A stretch of DNA of 64,000 nt from Apostichopus japonicus (Eukaryota; Echinodermata; Holothuroidea; Aspidochirotida; Stichopodidae): assembly GCF_037975245.1 (NCBI RefSeq), contig NC_092569.1:14096501-14160500 (forward strand), in the 5' to 3' direction. Below the pieces are notes generated by a model. That model did no database searches, had not been told where the DNA came from, and worked only from the letters and a program-made list of their open reading frames with translations. The position numbers and the translations under genes are program-made. Positions 14,201 to 24,741 of the stretch are shown piece after piece (position 1 is the stretch's first letter; the number at the start of each line of letters is the position of its first letter).

Positions 14201-17200
14201 TTCTGATTGTCTTTTAATATCTCTGAAAGTGCAATAAAGCTATTCTATGATACTTTCCTTCAGCGTTTGTCTGGAGCAATTTCGAAAAATTGGCGGGAAA
14301 TTGGCAGAAAGCTCGAAATAAGTGACGAAGACCTGGACAGAATTCAATCAGATACTACTGAGGGACGAAAAGAAACAGTTTATGAAATGCTAAGGAAATG
14401 GAAGCAACAAAATGGAAGGAACGCAACTTACAAGAGACTTGGAGATGCGCTAAAGAAATGTGGTCGCACGGATCTGCAAGAAGATCTGGGAAAAGAAGGT
14501 ATTTTGTGAATTGGATGGTGTAAAACTACCAATATAGCGTTCGAGTTAATGAGAACAGAATTAGCAACAGTTTATTTACTACTGATACGTAGAAGAACCT
14601 AAACAAGGACATATTTAATTACAATCGTATTTTTTTTGGACGACATACTCTTAATTCTTCTAATTCTTGTTTGTTAATTAAATGTGTGTTCGCTACCCTG
14701 AGTTCTGAGCGAACTGCAGATATAAAACTGTGGTTGATGATATAACATCAGTCACTAAATATATAACCCATTTTTTTTCTAATGGTTTATTTGGACCTCA
14801 TTCAGAGGCCTTTTATGCGTAAACAAACATATTACAGAAATTGTTGTAAACAGGCAAGCTTTTCCAACTTTCTTACTGAGAATTGAGTATAACTTTATTT
14901 TGTATTTAATTATTATCAAAACTAAGCTATAGATCTAACTACTATATGCTTTTCAGTGTTTGTACATAAAACAATCGCTTACATTCCGCACATTCGGACT
15001 AATTGTATTCAATTTGCAGGCCAATTTTCCTCCTTCGTCCCTTATTGCTTCCGTTGTACAAACCCGATCATTTAAGCTTACCTCCATATTTTTATTATCG
15101 GTATAACTCCTGCCTTGTATATTATCTTATTCGTCACTGTCTAGTAATATCTCGCTAAGAGTTTCCTTTCCCCGAAGCCTAGTTTTTTATTGTCTTCCCC
15201 TTGAACTTACTATTAATGCAGCCTCTTACTGTAACTTTGTAACAAAACACTATTTTTTTCAGTTTAGTGAAGCTTATTGCAATCATGGTTGATAGAAAAA
15301 GACCTTACCAGAACAACTACTGACAAATGAATCTCTCACACTAAGGAAATTACATACATAACACCTGGTATATCCAAAATAGACGTGTAGGATTAGCATT
15401 ATCCCTCCGATATGCTCGATACAGTTTCTGGTCTTCCAAAAGCTGTCGGTGGTACCTACATCGTTCCGAGGGCCCTACACATAATTCAAGTCCCTCAGAA
15501 TCCCCAAAATTTGATAAGCCTTATTTATCTTCTTGTCTTGTGTCTGAGAGGGGTGGGGGAGTGGTGGGAGAGGAGTGGGAAAGGGGTGAGAGAGGGCCAC
15601 AACCAGCAATATAAGGAGGAGAGTTACATACGAAGTGAATAAAAAACAGTTCATACATATTGTGCTATTCGTTCAATGAATGTGCTGGATATGGAGTATT
15701 GTGAAAGACAATAGGAATCCGAAACCGAACGACTTATCATTCGTATAAGTATTATTTACAGCACTTCCTTCTGCTCAATCTACTACAAAGCTTCCGTTTC
15801 CCATATTTTGAATACGAGCCCCCTACATGCACTTTGTCTAAAAGTCACCTAAATATCCATTACCATCATCAAATATAGTTCAATTAACGCACCTCAGCGA
15901 CCAATTCCCCCAAAACCATAATCTGTGTAGAAACTTTTCAAATGAAATATCCCCGTATTCCGTTTAGCATCTTACACCGAGGGAGAACACTATGACGGAG
16001 GAATATGATGCCATCATTAACAAGATCTGCGTTGATCTTTTGCGAAAAAATAATTGTTTCGGCATTCTAGTCACAATTGTGTGTTTTGAGGATTGTTCTT
16101 TGGTGAAAGACCTTGTTGTTTTCAGGCAAGCTGGTTTTATTTTCGACTTTAGATCTGCATTTTCTTAATAAAAGAATAATGATACTAACACAACCAAACC
16201 AACCAGCCTATGCGCATACAACACATTTTCAGCGTTGGTATATAAGTTCACATTTACCAGTATTACATATGACAGACATATATATATTGACATCCAAATC
16301 GAATGCTGTGTCGCATGTTGCGTGTGAAATATATCTGATTTATGCCAATTACAGGCAGTCTACGTTACATTATCGTTTGTATTCATTAATACATGTTTCA
16401 TATTCCTTAATTATCAGCTGAAGGGTTAAGCAAAGGATCGACTGTACCAACAAATCAATCAGGTAGGTTTATTTAAAGCCCACAATTGTCAATAATTTGT
16501 CGTAAAAGGTTTGATGACGGGGGTTGCAAACTGTATCTGTCAGCATTTCCTTTCTGTTTGTTGCAAAATAATCTTCCATCTTCTTTTTCTATCGTGGTCG
16601 TCGTTTAAGGTGTATCTTATAACATAACGTACATGCACAATCGCGTCTCTCCGACGGGTTCTAGTTAATATTTGTATTGTATAACGAAAACCTGCAAATG
16701 AACTAAAATATGAATACAATGTGTAAGTGACAAGATCACATGATAAAAACAGTACTGTGTATATTGAGGTGAAGGATCCGAGAATTTGGAATATGCAAGT
16801 AATACAAAAATGTGATTTGCAATCTTGAATAATAAAATAAACTGCATTGTAATCCACATAAGCATAATAATACTTACTTCTCTTGGAGTCCCCATAGAAA
16901 CCTCATAAAATATAAATAGCCAAAGTAGGTCGTATTGGCTATTACAGAGTGTCTGGCAAAAATGGGCTCCAAACTTACCTTTCTTGCACCCTTATGGTAC
17001 AAAGGTTTAATATTTGGAAATGGCAGATCGGGTTTTATTTGGCAATATTTTTCAGTAGTTGGCAGGTTGGTGGAGGTGTTTCTTTTTCTGTAAAAAAAGA
17101 ATTTGCGACGTCCTAAGTCTTTTGTGAGGCTATTTCAGTGCTCCAACATTTGGAATAAACTGGTTCTGTGTATGACGCTTTGAAAGCGTGCTCTTTCACC

Positions 17201-18221
17201 AACCCTTTTGTGAGGTAAACTGACATATACTGCACACTTTGGTTACACTCATTTTTTTACAGCAGTAGTTTATATTTACACATTTTTGTGCAAAAACCTT
17301 TTTAACATCTTTAACAATTTGGAAATTGATTTCCTATTGGAAGTTGGTATTATTGTTTAAAGTCAGTGGTATAAAGTTGAAAACTATTACTAAAATACCA
17401 TGTTTCTTCACTAGAAAAATAAAATAATGGCTATTATATACGCTAGACTGTTCACTTTTGTCAAAATGATAACTTTTCTCTTTTTCAGAACAGAATAATG
17501 TCTTATGTGCTAGTTTTCAAATATAGTTGTATGCATCAAACCTTTTAAAACTTTATAGTCACGTCAAATAAGCAGAAATCATATTAACTCTTAATGTAAT
17601 AGACGACTGTTTACTGTTTTCTTTAGTTCGATTGCAAAACACCATTATTTAGGCCTAATTCAAATGCGACACAATTTTTATTTTGTACTTGTACAATGTC
17701 ATGTCAAGCATGTCTGATGTACAAACCCAGCAACAATCATGCATGGAGATAACAATACATTCCACAATCACTGTCCTATACTCATGAACAACAATAAATG
17801 TTCGATTGGTAGTTTAATTATTTACACTCATTATTGTAGACATATCCTTTCCACACTGGTAGTGTAAATATGTATGTCCAACCACAGTAACTGGCTGACC
17901 TTGGTCTTTCTTTCTTTCTCGAAGTACACAGGTACTCTTGAAAATATTCCTTATCGACGTTAGTTGAAGTATGCCTCAAGGTAAACAAAAGTTGTTACCC
18001 TTTATTTGTTCCTTACAGTGAGTTACTGAAGAGTACGATGTTGATATGAGTATACTGAATTGTATTCTGCTTTGTTTGCTTATACAGATTACACGAATGA
18101 GCCCGGTGGAGAGGAATTACAATTCAATGGGATGCAGAAGAAGAGATCATTGGATTACATAATTCTAGTCTCGTGTGTATTTATTGTGGCAATCGCACTA
18201 GGGCGAAATTCATCGTCTTAA
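5156..18221 (+). CDS. SAM-Death domain protein with C-terminal membrane anchor (six exons)
   Basis: Exons 5156-5222, 6448-6575, 13606-13725, 14264-14498, 16418-16462 and 18088-18221 all have AG/GT boundaries and matching phases (1, 0, 0, 1, 1). They sum to 729 nt, giving 242 residues plus TAA. Residues 1-65 form a SAM domain (LGLDMLVDTFEE, then VMKELIPQIG..LKFVARL). Residues 66-105 are a Ser-rich acidic linker. Residues 106-184 form a Death domain (NWREIGRKL, DLDRIQSD, VYEMLRKWKQQNG, TYKRLGDALKKCG). A 15-residue linker follows. Residues 222-236 are hydrophobic (YIILVSCVFIVAIAL), flanked by KKR and GRNSSS, as in a tail anchor. By family knowledge both folded domains mediate homotypic assembly, so an adaptor on an organelle membrane, perhaps the mitochondrial outer membrane, is a reasonable inference. 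No catalytic domain is visible. Extra phase-0 exons in the 7-kb second intron cannot be excluded. Confidence 0.8.
5223..6447 (+). other. Intron 1 of the SAM-Death gene
   Basis: AT-rich intron of about 1.2 kb with a C-rich run near 5810-5822. No nested gene was recognised. Confidence 0.6.
6448..6575 (+). CDS. Exon 2: rest of SAM domain
   Basis: The acceptor TTTTTAACTTTCAG is strong and the donor is GTAATG. The exon encodes DKEAFELLNVDDDDVMKEL and IGLRLKFVARLKAYRQ, the helix 3 to helix 5 pattern of SAM domains. The ELIPQIG..LKF wording resembles SAM domains of SAMD3-like proteins. Confidence 0.82.
7270..7500 (-). pseudogene. Degenerate duplicate of the SAMD3-like last exon
   Basis: This stretch repeats 7515-7750 in the same orientation: TTAGT.AGTGC.TTATC.T.GCC then AAAATA, later ATATTCCATATCAA, ATATAGTAACA, and ATGT.GATCTTT. 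The reading frame is lost through an 11-bp length difference and in-frame stops. It lies directly downstream (minus strand) of the intact-looking exon, so it is a tandem duplicate that decayed. Confidence 0.65.
7544..9835 (-). pseudogene. SAMD3-like C-terminal exons (partial gene or pseudogene)
   Basis: Four minus-strand segments with splice-like ends lie inside intron 2 of the plus-strand gene. In transcription order they are 9835-9727 (QEMKKKNPNYVKIVHLKDHT then FTYRRK, ending at TAG), 9545-9381 (phase 0, KECKRITGLDVETMI then ADGILRQKF, donor GTAAGC), 8643-8543 (AFYLLPSLFKLKQRQKII, donor GTAAGT) and about 7855-7544 (PCIIASGGIFGHPSYKVVS then FCYYIFDMEYPPETKYLYV, ending at TAA). The blocks NP..V.....HTF.YRRK, LLP.LF and the final PCI.A.G..YIFD.EYP resemble uncharacterised SAMD3-like proteins as I remember them. 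No N-terminal SAM exon was found on this strand, and the first segment has an early stop. It is probably a broken copy. Confidence 0.5.
9381..9545 (-). CDS. SAMD3-like internal exon
   Basis: This 55-codon phase-0 segment is the best-preserved piece of the minus-strand remnant. It is bounded by acceptor ACAAATGTTACAG and donor GTAAGC and has no stop. It encodes an alpha-helical, Leu/Ile-rich sequence (NLTKLADGILRQKFTDELTE). Whether it is still spliced into a transcript cannot be told from the sequence. Confidence 0.4.
10642..10871 (-). pseudogene. C2H2 finger fragment of an uncharacterised family
   Basis: On the minus strand FKCGIGTC is followed, across a stop or frameshift, by NYTKLDSFLQHHRRVHK, which together fit a C2H2 zinc finger (C-x4-C then H-x4-H). 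After it comes a polar Ser-rich stretch ending at a stop. This looks like the N-terminus of a family whose later part may be the plus-strand fragment at 11670-12540. Confidence 0.35.
11670..12540 (+). pseudogene. Broken copy of an uncharacterised metazoan protein
   Basis: Coding-like blocks continue across frames: DLVVDHVSDLFDDVVGYLNK, then IELGIDEGNEMFQELLEEM, then QEKYFEESQYFVKPLEI, then FQYVPIKQVMKLVLQ and LRDFVDGSYYKRSALLSS, then LLFIDDAEITNPLSANARS, then HKLGMIYFSIK. After a frameshift near 12258 it degrades with stops. The order YVP...LL, D.VDG..Y, L..DD.E..NPL....HK.G..YF matches, from memory, a large uncharacterised family of animal proteins, possibly transposon-derived. A short echo (TTTGTCAAACCCTTGGAAATTA) recurs at about 13277. 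Confidence 0.45.
12541..13605 (+). other. Distal intron 2 of the SAM-Death gene
   Basis: AT-rich and without recognisable exons, apart from the short repeat of the 11.9-kb fragment near 13277 and the branch/acceptor region of exon 3. Confidence 0.5.
13606..13725 (+). CDS. Exon 3: Ser-rich linker
   Basis: A 40-codon phase 0-0 exon between acceptor TTATCTTTACCAG and donor GTAACT. It encodes a low-complexity polar linker (DSSTTSEQPG, then VVSDGSIE) with no fold recognised. It is accepted because its phases fit exons 2 and 4 exactly. Confidence 0.65.
14264..14498 (+). CDS. Exon 4: Death domain
   Basis: Acceptor CTTTCCTTCAG, donor GTATTT, 78 codons plus one base. The whole Death domain is in one exon: the Trp of NWREIGRKL, the LDRIQSD helix, the LRKWKQQNG helix and the final TYKRLGDALKKCGRTDL helix pair. 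The Death domain superfamily assigns adaptor roles in apoptosis and innate immune signalling. The particular pathway here is unknown. Confidence 0.85.
14499..18087 (+). other. Introns 4 and 5 of the SAM-Death gene
   Basis: Apart from the 45-bp exon at 16418-16462 this is AT-rich intron. A G-rich purine run is present near 15548-15597. Small open frames on both strands show no domain. Confidence 0.55.
16418..16462 (+). CDS. Exon 5: 15-codon linker
   Basis: A 45-bp phase 1-1 microexon between acceptor CCTTAATTATCAG and donor GTAGGT, encoding GLSKGSTVPTNQS. It is short, but its phase matches both neighbours, so skipping it would preserve the frame and give a natural splice variant. Confidence 0.6.
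18088..18221 (+). CDS. Exon 6: C-terminal transmembrane tail
   Basis: The acceptor GTTTGCTTATACAG opens a phase-1 exon that ends at TAA (18219-18221). It encodes a polar stretch, QKKRSLD, a 15-residue hydrophobic run and GRNSSS. One short hydrophobic segment within a few residues of the C terminus, flanked by basic residues, is typical of post-translationally inserted tail anchors of the outer mitochondrial membrane or ER. Confidence 0.75.
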
Positions 18222-18708
18222 GTATCCGCCATCGCAGAACCACACAGCTCCGACTGACAAAGTCAACTTAGTTTAACCAACCGGTGGGATAATGTATTTA
18301 CATGTAGTCAACTTGCAGAAGGCGCTATGTTTCAGAAGTTAAAAGTGAACAAACCTCTGATAAAAAAAAAGGATATAGGTTCCAGCATGGGCTTAACGAG
18401 GTCAGCACTTCAATCACCTCTAAGAGAAACTGTTATGTTAGTAACATTCTATGGTGTGTCGTTTTAGAGCATTTTAACTGCAACAAAATTAATAGCGTTA
18501 AAATTGTCCCTGCATGTCGAATATTGGCGTTTAATAATTGCTATGACAACATTAACGCGAACACGAAGCAACGCCTGCAATGCTAATACAGAATTTTCTC
18601 ACCATTATGAACGTGACTGTGTAAATTTCTGTCAACAAACCCATCCCTGCTTGGTAACTGTTATCAAGACAATGCTGCATACAGTCCCTATTGGCGATTT
18701 ACTGCAGT

Positions 18709-18714
18709 AATAAA
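18709..18714 (+). terminator. Candidate polyadenylation signal for the SAM-Death gene
   Basis: AATAAA about 490 bp after the stop codon is the first canonical hexamer found downstream on this strand. The 3' UTR between shows no other feature. Confidence 0.45.
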
Positions 18715-19309
18715 ACAAGTGCAGCAATGAGAAATTTGCTTTGCTTGGTAATATTTCTTAGCAGTTTATCCATATTTTTTGTGCGAAAAATATAAGACAC
18801 AAGTGGGATAACGGTGTCAGTTCCTTTTCTCACATATCTTTTTCCCCTTGCCTAATGCTCCTTTTCAGCAGACATACTTTGTTACAACGTTTGAATGTTT
18901 TAAAATTTTGTTTTGAAAAAACAAACCATTAAGATAAATGTATTTATTTTATATTTTTTGAACGGACACCCCTAAGAAATACACGAGTTCACGATTTCAC
19001 CATGACAACCTACGACAAGAGCCAGTTTCACAAAAAAAATACAAAGCTACAGTTATTTTCTCTCCAAAGTCCTATTAGCAGTAGTACTAGGCCTAAGCAT
19101 GATGTTAGGCATATCCCTAAAGCAAGTCAAGTCGGTATCAGCAAATCAACCAAGCAAGATGCTCTAGGGAGGCAGAAGTCCAGGCTCAAGAAAACCAGTC
19201 AACAGTAGGGAAGGGTTGCTGATATGCATTTTTGGATACTTTTAATGTAAAAATTAAGTATTCAGTTGCATATAAATTTTGGTAACTGAGATCACGATAC
19301 TTTACAAGC
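18715..19309. other. Intergenic, no clear gene
   Basis: A 68-codon plus-strand frame at 19002-19208 is Lys/Ser/Gln-rich (PKASQVGISKSTKQDALGRQ) with no family recognised and no splice support. I left it unannotated as a gene. Confidence 0.4.
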
Positions 19310-20148
19310 AAGATACTGCCTGTGTAACCATGGCAAAGCCTAGTTAATGATTTGTTGTTGTTTATGTTTATCACTTTCCTATTTTTGATTTTATTCATTT
19401 GATCTTTTCTTTCATTTCTTACTTTGTTTTATTCATTTGACAATGATGAAGAATTACATCAATAGATTGAGGATATCCCCAAATTTACACTTTTATTGCT
19501 TACTGCTATCGGGCAACAGTTTGTGGTCGGGTGGCCATGTGTGACCTTTCTCTTTAAAAACCTGTCTTTAAAAACGATTTATGAATATTCAATGATCAAC
19601 TTTTGTTTGATTGGTTTAAGGTGGTCATGCGTGAGTGGTCATGCGTGAGTTTCCATACACTTAAATATGGGATGTTTTCTTAAAAATATGGGATGAATTC
19701 TTTTAATTATGGGATGTATTTTAGGAATTATGGGATGGAATGAATAGGGTATGATGGTAGGGGACAAAGTTAACGGAAGATACTATAAGCCAAGTTTGCA
19801 TAGTAAGAGGAGAACAGAGGAAGGATAAGTTGAGATGGTTGTTCACAAGATCAAGATAATTTCTTATAATAACAACAGTGTTAGAGGAGAGGACCCGTAT
19901 TTTCCTATAAGTTCAGTCGATTTCTTATAGGACGTATAACAGCTCTTGTTTAAGTGACCTCATTGCTTTAAATACACGATTTATGTGCATAGTAAACCCA
20001 TTGTTTGCCTTAATATGTTTATTTTTTGTGTGAGCTTTCCGCCTTTCCAAGTTGTCCCCACGATCTTAGAGTAAACCGACCTTACCCTCATGGGAAGGTG
20101 CTACTTGTAATTTTCCAAACCTAAAAATATAGTTTTGCCCGTTCACTG
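19310..20148 (-). repeat. Dispersed repeat, arm 2 of a long inverted pair
   Basis: Reverse-complement copy of 3239-4197, about 120 bp shorter, with the outer blocks conserved and the middle unalignable. Its middle contains a small tandem repeat at 19665-19745 (four copies of TATGGGATG spaced about 23 bp apart). The two copies face each other across 15 kb and enclose the SAM-Death gene. Confidence 0.75.
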
Positions 20149-23100
20149 TGTTTTTGGCGGGCTAAACCATAGGTTTTTCAGCATCTAGTCTCAGGATAAA
20201 TGGCTGTTTGGGATGTATTATGAAAATCACTTCATAAAACTCTTGTTGAAGATTGGAATGCGTGCTTTAAAAAGAGACTACTACCATTACCAGAAATGTA
20301 ACAAAATTTGAAAAAAATGGATGTTTAATGTGTATGACTTTTATCAATCAAATAAGAAACATGACAAAGAAATACTTTATTTTTTTCATTGTTTATAATT
20401 CATTAATTTGTATGTAGTTTCTTGTATAATATACAGGCATGGGGTTTTCACCAATCAATTTTTATACAAATGAAATAACGTGAATATTCCTTTCATGGGA
20501 ACATTACAAAAGTAAAGCTATCAAATCTGAATGCCATTTAAGCGATGCTTTATGCAGACGATATTTGTCCATGTGTCTACCAGCGGTAATTAGTCCAGTT
20601 CTGGGTACTGGAACCCCACATACTCAGCTGAAGGGAAGCACTCCTCAATCTTTGTAACTGCACAAGCAGAAATGGACAAGATACCCCAACACCACCTGAC
20701 TAGTTGCATTTAAGCTACATATCTGTAACGCCTGTCAGAAAGTAAAAAAAAAGGAAATAATTAAATATAAGAAACTGCATCATAACAAAACACTGAATCA
20801 GGCCCATTGAATTGAATGTTTCCAATAGGCAACGAACCGAAATCTGCATATAAGATTTGGAAGCAAAAGAATACATTGTGAAAAATAAATCCACTATTGG
20901 GCAAATGGATTGAGAACTCAAAAGGGAATGTTTCACTTTTTTACAGGATTTATTTCTAACTTCTTTGTAGAGTTTTTCAAACACTCCCACACAAAGGTGC
21001 GGACACTGAAGAGTGTGGAAATGACCCATTTCTCATTCTATTGCTGTTAGCATTGCAGTACAATTCTCACAGGTTCACCTACAAATTGAAGTTGTAAACA
21101 TAAATGGCATAGAAAAAATGGCTTTTTTGTAGTTCACACGACACCAAATATGACACCATTTTTTAACTGCATCAACAAGTTTTGAAAGACTGGTTAGGGA
21201 TAGACAATAATTGACACTATATGTAATATGTTTAGGGGTTTGTACCAAAATCCCATACAAAATGTAGGCCTTAGATTGGGAAAGAACTGAAAGTCATTTT
21301 TTCAAAAGACGTCATAAATGCAGTATTCCTATTTTCTGCTGGGAATGGTAAGCGCACCTTAAATAGATGATGTAGAAAATGTTGAGTGCAGAAATTTCCA
21401 GTATGAGCCTAGCCTAGGCCTATTATTGGATTTAATAATTTTGCACTGTCAAATTACTTGTTATATTTTACCTGAACTAATTTTCGTATCCGTTTATTTC
21501 CTATCAAGATGATACTGCTTTTTCCTATGATAATTTCAATGAATATGCCCTAAGCTACATCAAAAAGAACTTGTACGTTGCACGGTAGTTGCATTACTAG
21601 CTGTAGTACTAGTAGTGGCCTCTAGTAGTTGCGCGAAATGAACGGAACGACTAGATAAGATACATATCAATGTGGAACATTTAAACAAAATACATTAAAT
21701 CATGTACTGACCATTCATTTACGTCAATTTGGAGCCTATCAACGTCAGGAACTGCCGGAGCTTAGTTTCCCAAATAACCTTCTGGTGGCATACTCCTATT
21801 AGAGTCTATATCAATCCGCTTGATTGTTCTCCTTCAGGAAAAGTGCCAAAAAGCAGTGGGAGAACATATTTTGTGACCTGTTATCAATCATAATCTAGTT
21901 TTTTGTTGCTTGCATGTTGAAGAGCATGAATGGAAGTACATGTGGTGAGAAAATTGGGTCAATTGAGGCAATTTTAGACCCCTTTAGGCCTCCCGGGAGC
22001 AGCGTAGGATTTTTTTTTACCACTGAGTGAAGAGGTTTGTTTACAAGTGACGAAAACGTCCGGCTCGGATAGCAAAAAATCTACATGGTCATGGTACGAA
22101 AAAATTGATGGTGCCATGAAAGGCCAACTTGTCAGCTATCCGGTGATGGGTAGCGTTTAGCTAGTGAAAACTTCTATCCAGACTTAGAGACCACATTACT
22201 TTTGTGATTTAGTGTGTAAGTCAATGGGGCTTTTAATGGGCGTATGCTACCTCTCGCAATTGCCACTGGCTCGAATTGGTATGGTTGCAAACCAATGCTT
22301 TTTCTCGCTATTTTCGCTTTCATCAAAAACTCGACGAAGAGCAAGACAGGCGCATTTCTATTTCCTTTGAATTATCGTCAGAACTTTGAGACATTTCTGA
22401 TCTATTTTGTGCTTCATTATGTTATTGATTTCAAGTTGATGAAAACGCGTTAACACACACTTCACAGTGAAACACACAGTACACAATGATATCAGCGTAG
22501 CGTCGTTCATGCAATGACGTCACGAGGCTTATCGCTGCAAAATTTGTTTTTCACACTTCCGGGTTCAGAGTGCGTCATAGTTCGTTATTTCATTTGATAT
22601 TTTCTACACGAAAATAACGTTTTTTTTACAAATAAAGTTATATATTTGTCTATCAAATTGTCCAAATATTTCATTTCAATTTGTGACATATGACCGTGTC
22701 ATGACCTCTTTAATAGTGCGGCACTTTCTCATAGACCAAATCGAGCCTTTAGTTCATATACCAACAGCCTAGCAGTTGAAATACTGTTAACGTTTCTTCA
22801 TATCATTGCAAGTACAGGTACTTCCATTTTAACAATTTTATATGTAACTAATCATACTGAAATGATGATTATTTGTAGGCGAGTACAACAGCAATGAGAA
22901 ATCCTGCAATAACGAATACAACACCATCAACAACATACATGGTATGTCCTATAGTGAACAGTTTATTTACCAATCGCCCAGTTCTTACATAAAATGTGTC
23001 GTTTTTATCTTTTAGCGTCACTCTTACAGTATTATTGTAGATGAGGTATTAGCTTGTAGAAAGGAGATACTATATCACTTTATGGTACTCATGTGCCATT

Positions 23101-24019
23101 GGCTCAAATACTATTGCAGCCTAGCTGCTATAATACCATTATAATACTCATGACCAGAAGTTGGCTTAGAATGAAGGAGTAATTGGTGTATTTCGTAAAA
23201 CCAATTACTTTTAGCGGTTGTAAACAAATTTCAATGTATTAAATAAATAATCGCAACAGAGAAAAGGCGTAAAATACGTTAATTAGCCGGTAATATTTCT
23301 ACTGAATCACTAAATGTAAAGCATTTTATTTAAATTTAACGTCTGAAGCAATGTAAGATCATCTGATGCACTCATCTCAAATCCTATTGAAGCTAATTTA
23401 AGCAAAGCAATGCATTTATATTTGGCCTCTGTTATCATTCGAATGGAGAACGTATTCGTTTCTAAATGTTTGGGTTATATATTAGTAAAACAAAACAAAC
23501 AAATTGGTTGCCATTGAAGTACATTTTCGATATGTTTCTCTTTAGTTAAACTATAGCAACCATTTTAGCTTCGATAGAAATTTTAAGCTTTTAAAATATA
23601 AGTTATTTATCACTAAGTTTGTGCGGTTATGTATCTCCAAAAGGTTACACATATTTATGTTGAAGCATAACATGTAAACTTACACTGTAATTAATTTATT
23701 TTGCATCAAGAGAAAGTTTAGCTTGGTTTTACGGAAATGTCAATGAAAAGCAAAAAGTTGCCGCCTTGTTGTGGTTTAAATCACATTATTCATTCCTATA
23801 AAAGGCTTAATGCAGACATACTGCTACGTGTTAACTTGTAATAACCAACAGTATATGCTTTCCTTAAATTGGATACCACAACTAAGCTTCAGACCTCGAA
23901 AAAGTATCCCTACTATATTAACATCCAAGTTTAGGCAGACGAACCAGGGCGATACAATCTAATTTTGGGTAGTAATAGGCCAGGGGATTTCGTTCTGTAC
24001 ACAAGCAGCCATAAAGTGC
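20149..24019. other. Intergenic, no gene recognised
   Basis: AT-rich, with only short frames. A possible 63-bp phase 0-0 exon at 22879-22941 (acceptor TTATTTGTAG, donor GTATGT, encoding a Thr-rich ITNTTPSTTYM) has no partner exon. Positions 22500-22720 look repeat-like, but I could not define ends. Confidence 0.45.
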
Positions 24020-24026
24020 ATGGCAC

Positions 24027-24734
24027 CACCCGATACTCATAGCTAGTACAGTAACTACTGTTCATGTTCCACAGCCGTGCATCCATAGCTACTGCGCTGT
24101 GTTCATAATACGGTAAAATGTGTGACAGGTGGCACAGTTATTACTGCAAAGCTGTTACACGTTCCCATGTACGAAAAAGAACTGCACGACTGAACAAGGA
24201 GTCTATGAGTATGACGATGGGGTACTAGTAGTAGTACTGTAGTAGCACTGCCGAGTCATTATGCTGGTAAACTATTATTATATTAAAGCCTAATTTAGAC
24301 GTGGAACTACCCATAAGGCTAATCTAGGTTCCCCCATTAGGTCCCATTTTGTGTATCTGTTTTGTATCTATTTGAAACTTGGACACACTCACCTGTCCGT
24401 GAAGAATGTTTCAATCAAATGGATTTACTAATACGATTAGAGAAAAGTTAGGCTACAATCTGAATCTCGCATGCACTATACAATAACCTCCGCAGTGTGT
24501 CGGCTACGTGTTGTGCTAGCGCCGACCATGCGCTCCGTATTGTACGGCTAGGGAGTAGTCTTCGTTGCCCAGCCGCCGCGCATTTTCACCTTTCGGACTC
24601 GTAGTTCAACGTGTAACAGCTTTGCAGTAATTACTGTGCTACCTGTAACACATGTTACCGTGTTTCGAACACAGCGCAGTAGTTACTGATGGAACATGAA
24701 CAGTAGTTACTGTACTAGCTATGAGTATCGGGTG
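24027..24734. mobile_element. Foldback/MITE-type element, 708 bp, with 7-bp target duplication
   Basis: Arms 24027-24163 and 24608-24734 are near-perfect reverse complements (CACCCGATACTCATAGCTAG..., GTAACTACTGTTCATGTTCC, CTACTGCGCTGTGTTC, ACTGCAAAGCTGTTACACGT). The left arm carries a short extra stretch (GCCGTGCATCCAT). The sequence ATGGCAC lies immediately outside both ends (24020-24026 and 24735-24741), as expected of a target-site duplication. The 440-bp centre has no coding capacity, so the element is non-autonomous. The superfamily is not certain. Confidence 0.85.
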
Positions 24735-24741
24735 ATGGCAC

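Noticed and set aside
19002-19208. 68-codon plus-strand frame, Lys/Ser-rich
   Set aside because: No recognised homology or splice partner. It lies in the region after the SAM-Death polyadenylation signal.
22879-22941. Thr-rich 63-bp candidate exon with AG/GT borders
   Set aside because: Too short and isolated. No neighbouring exon of matching phase found.
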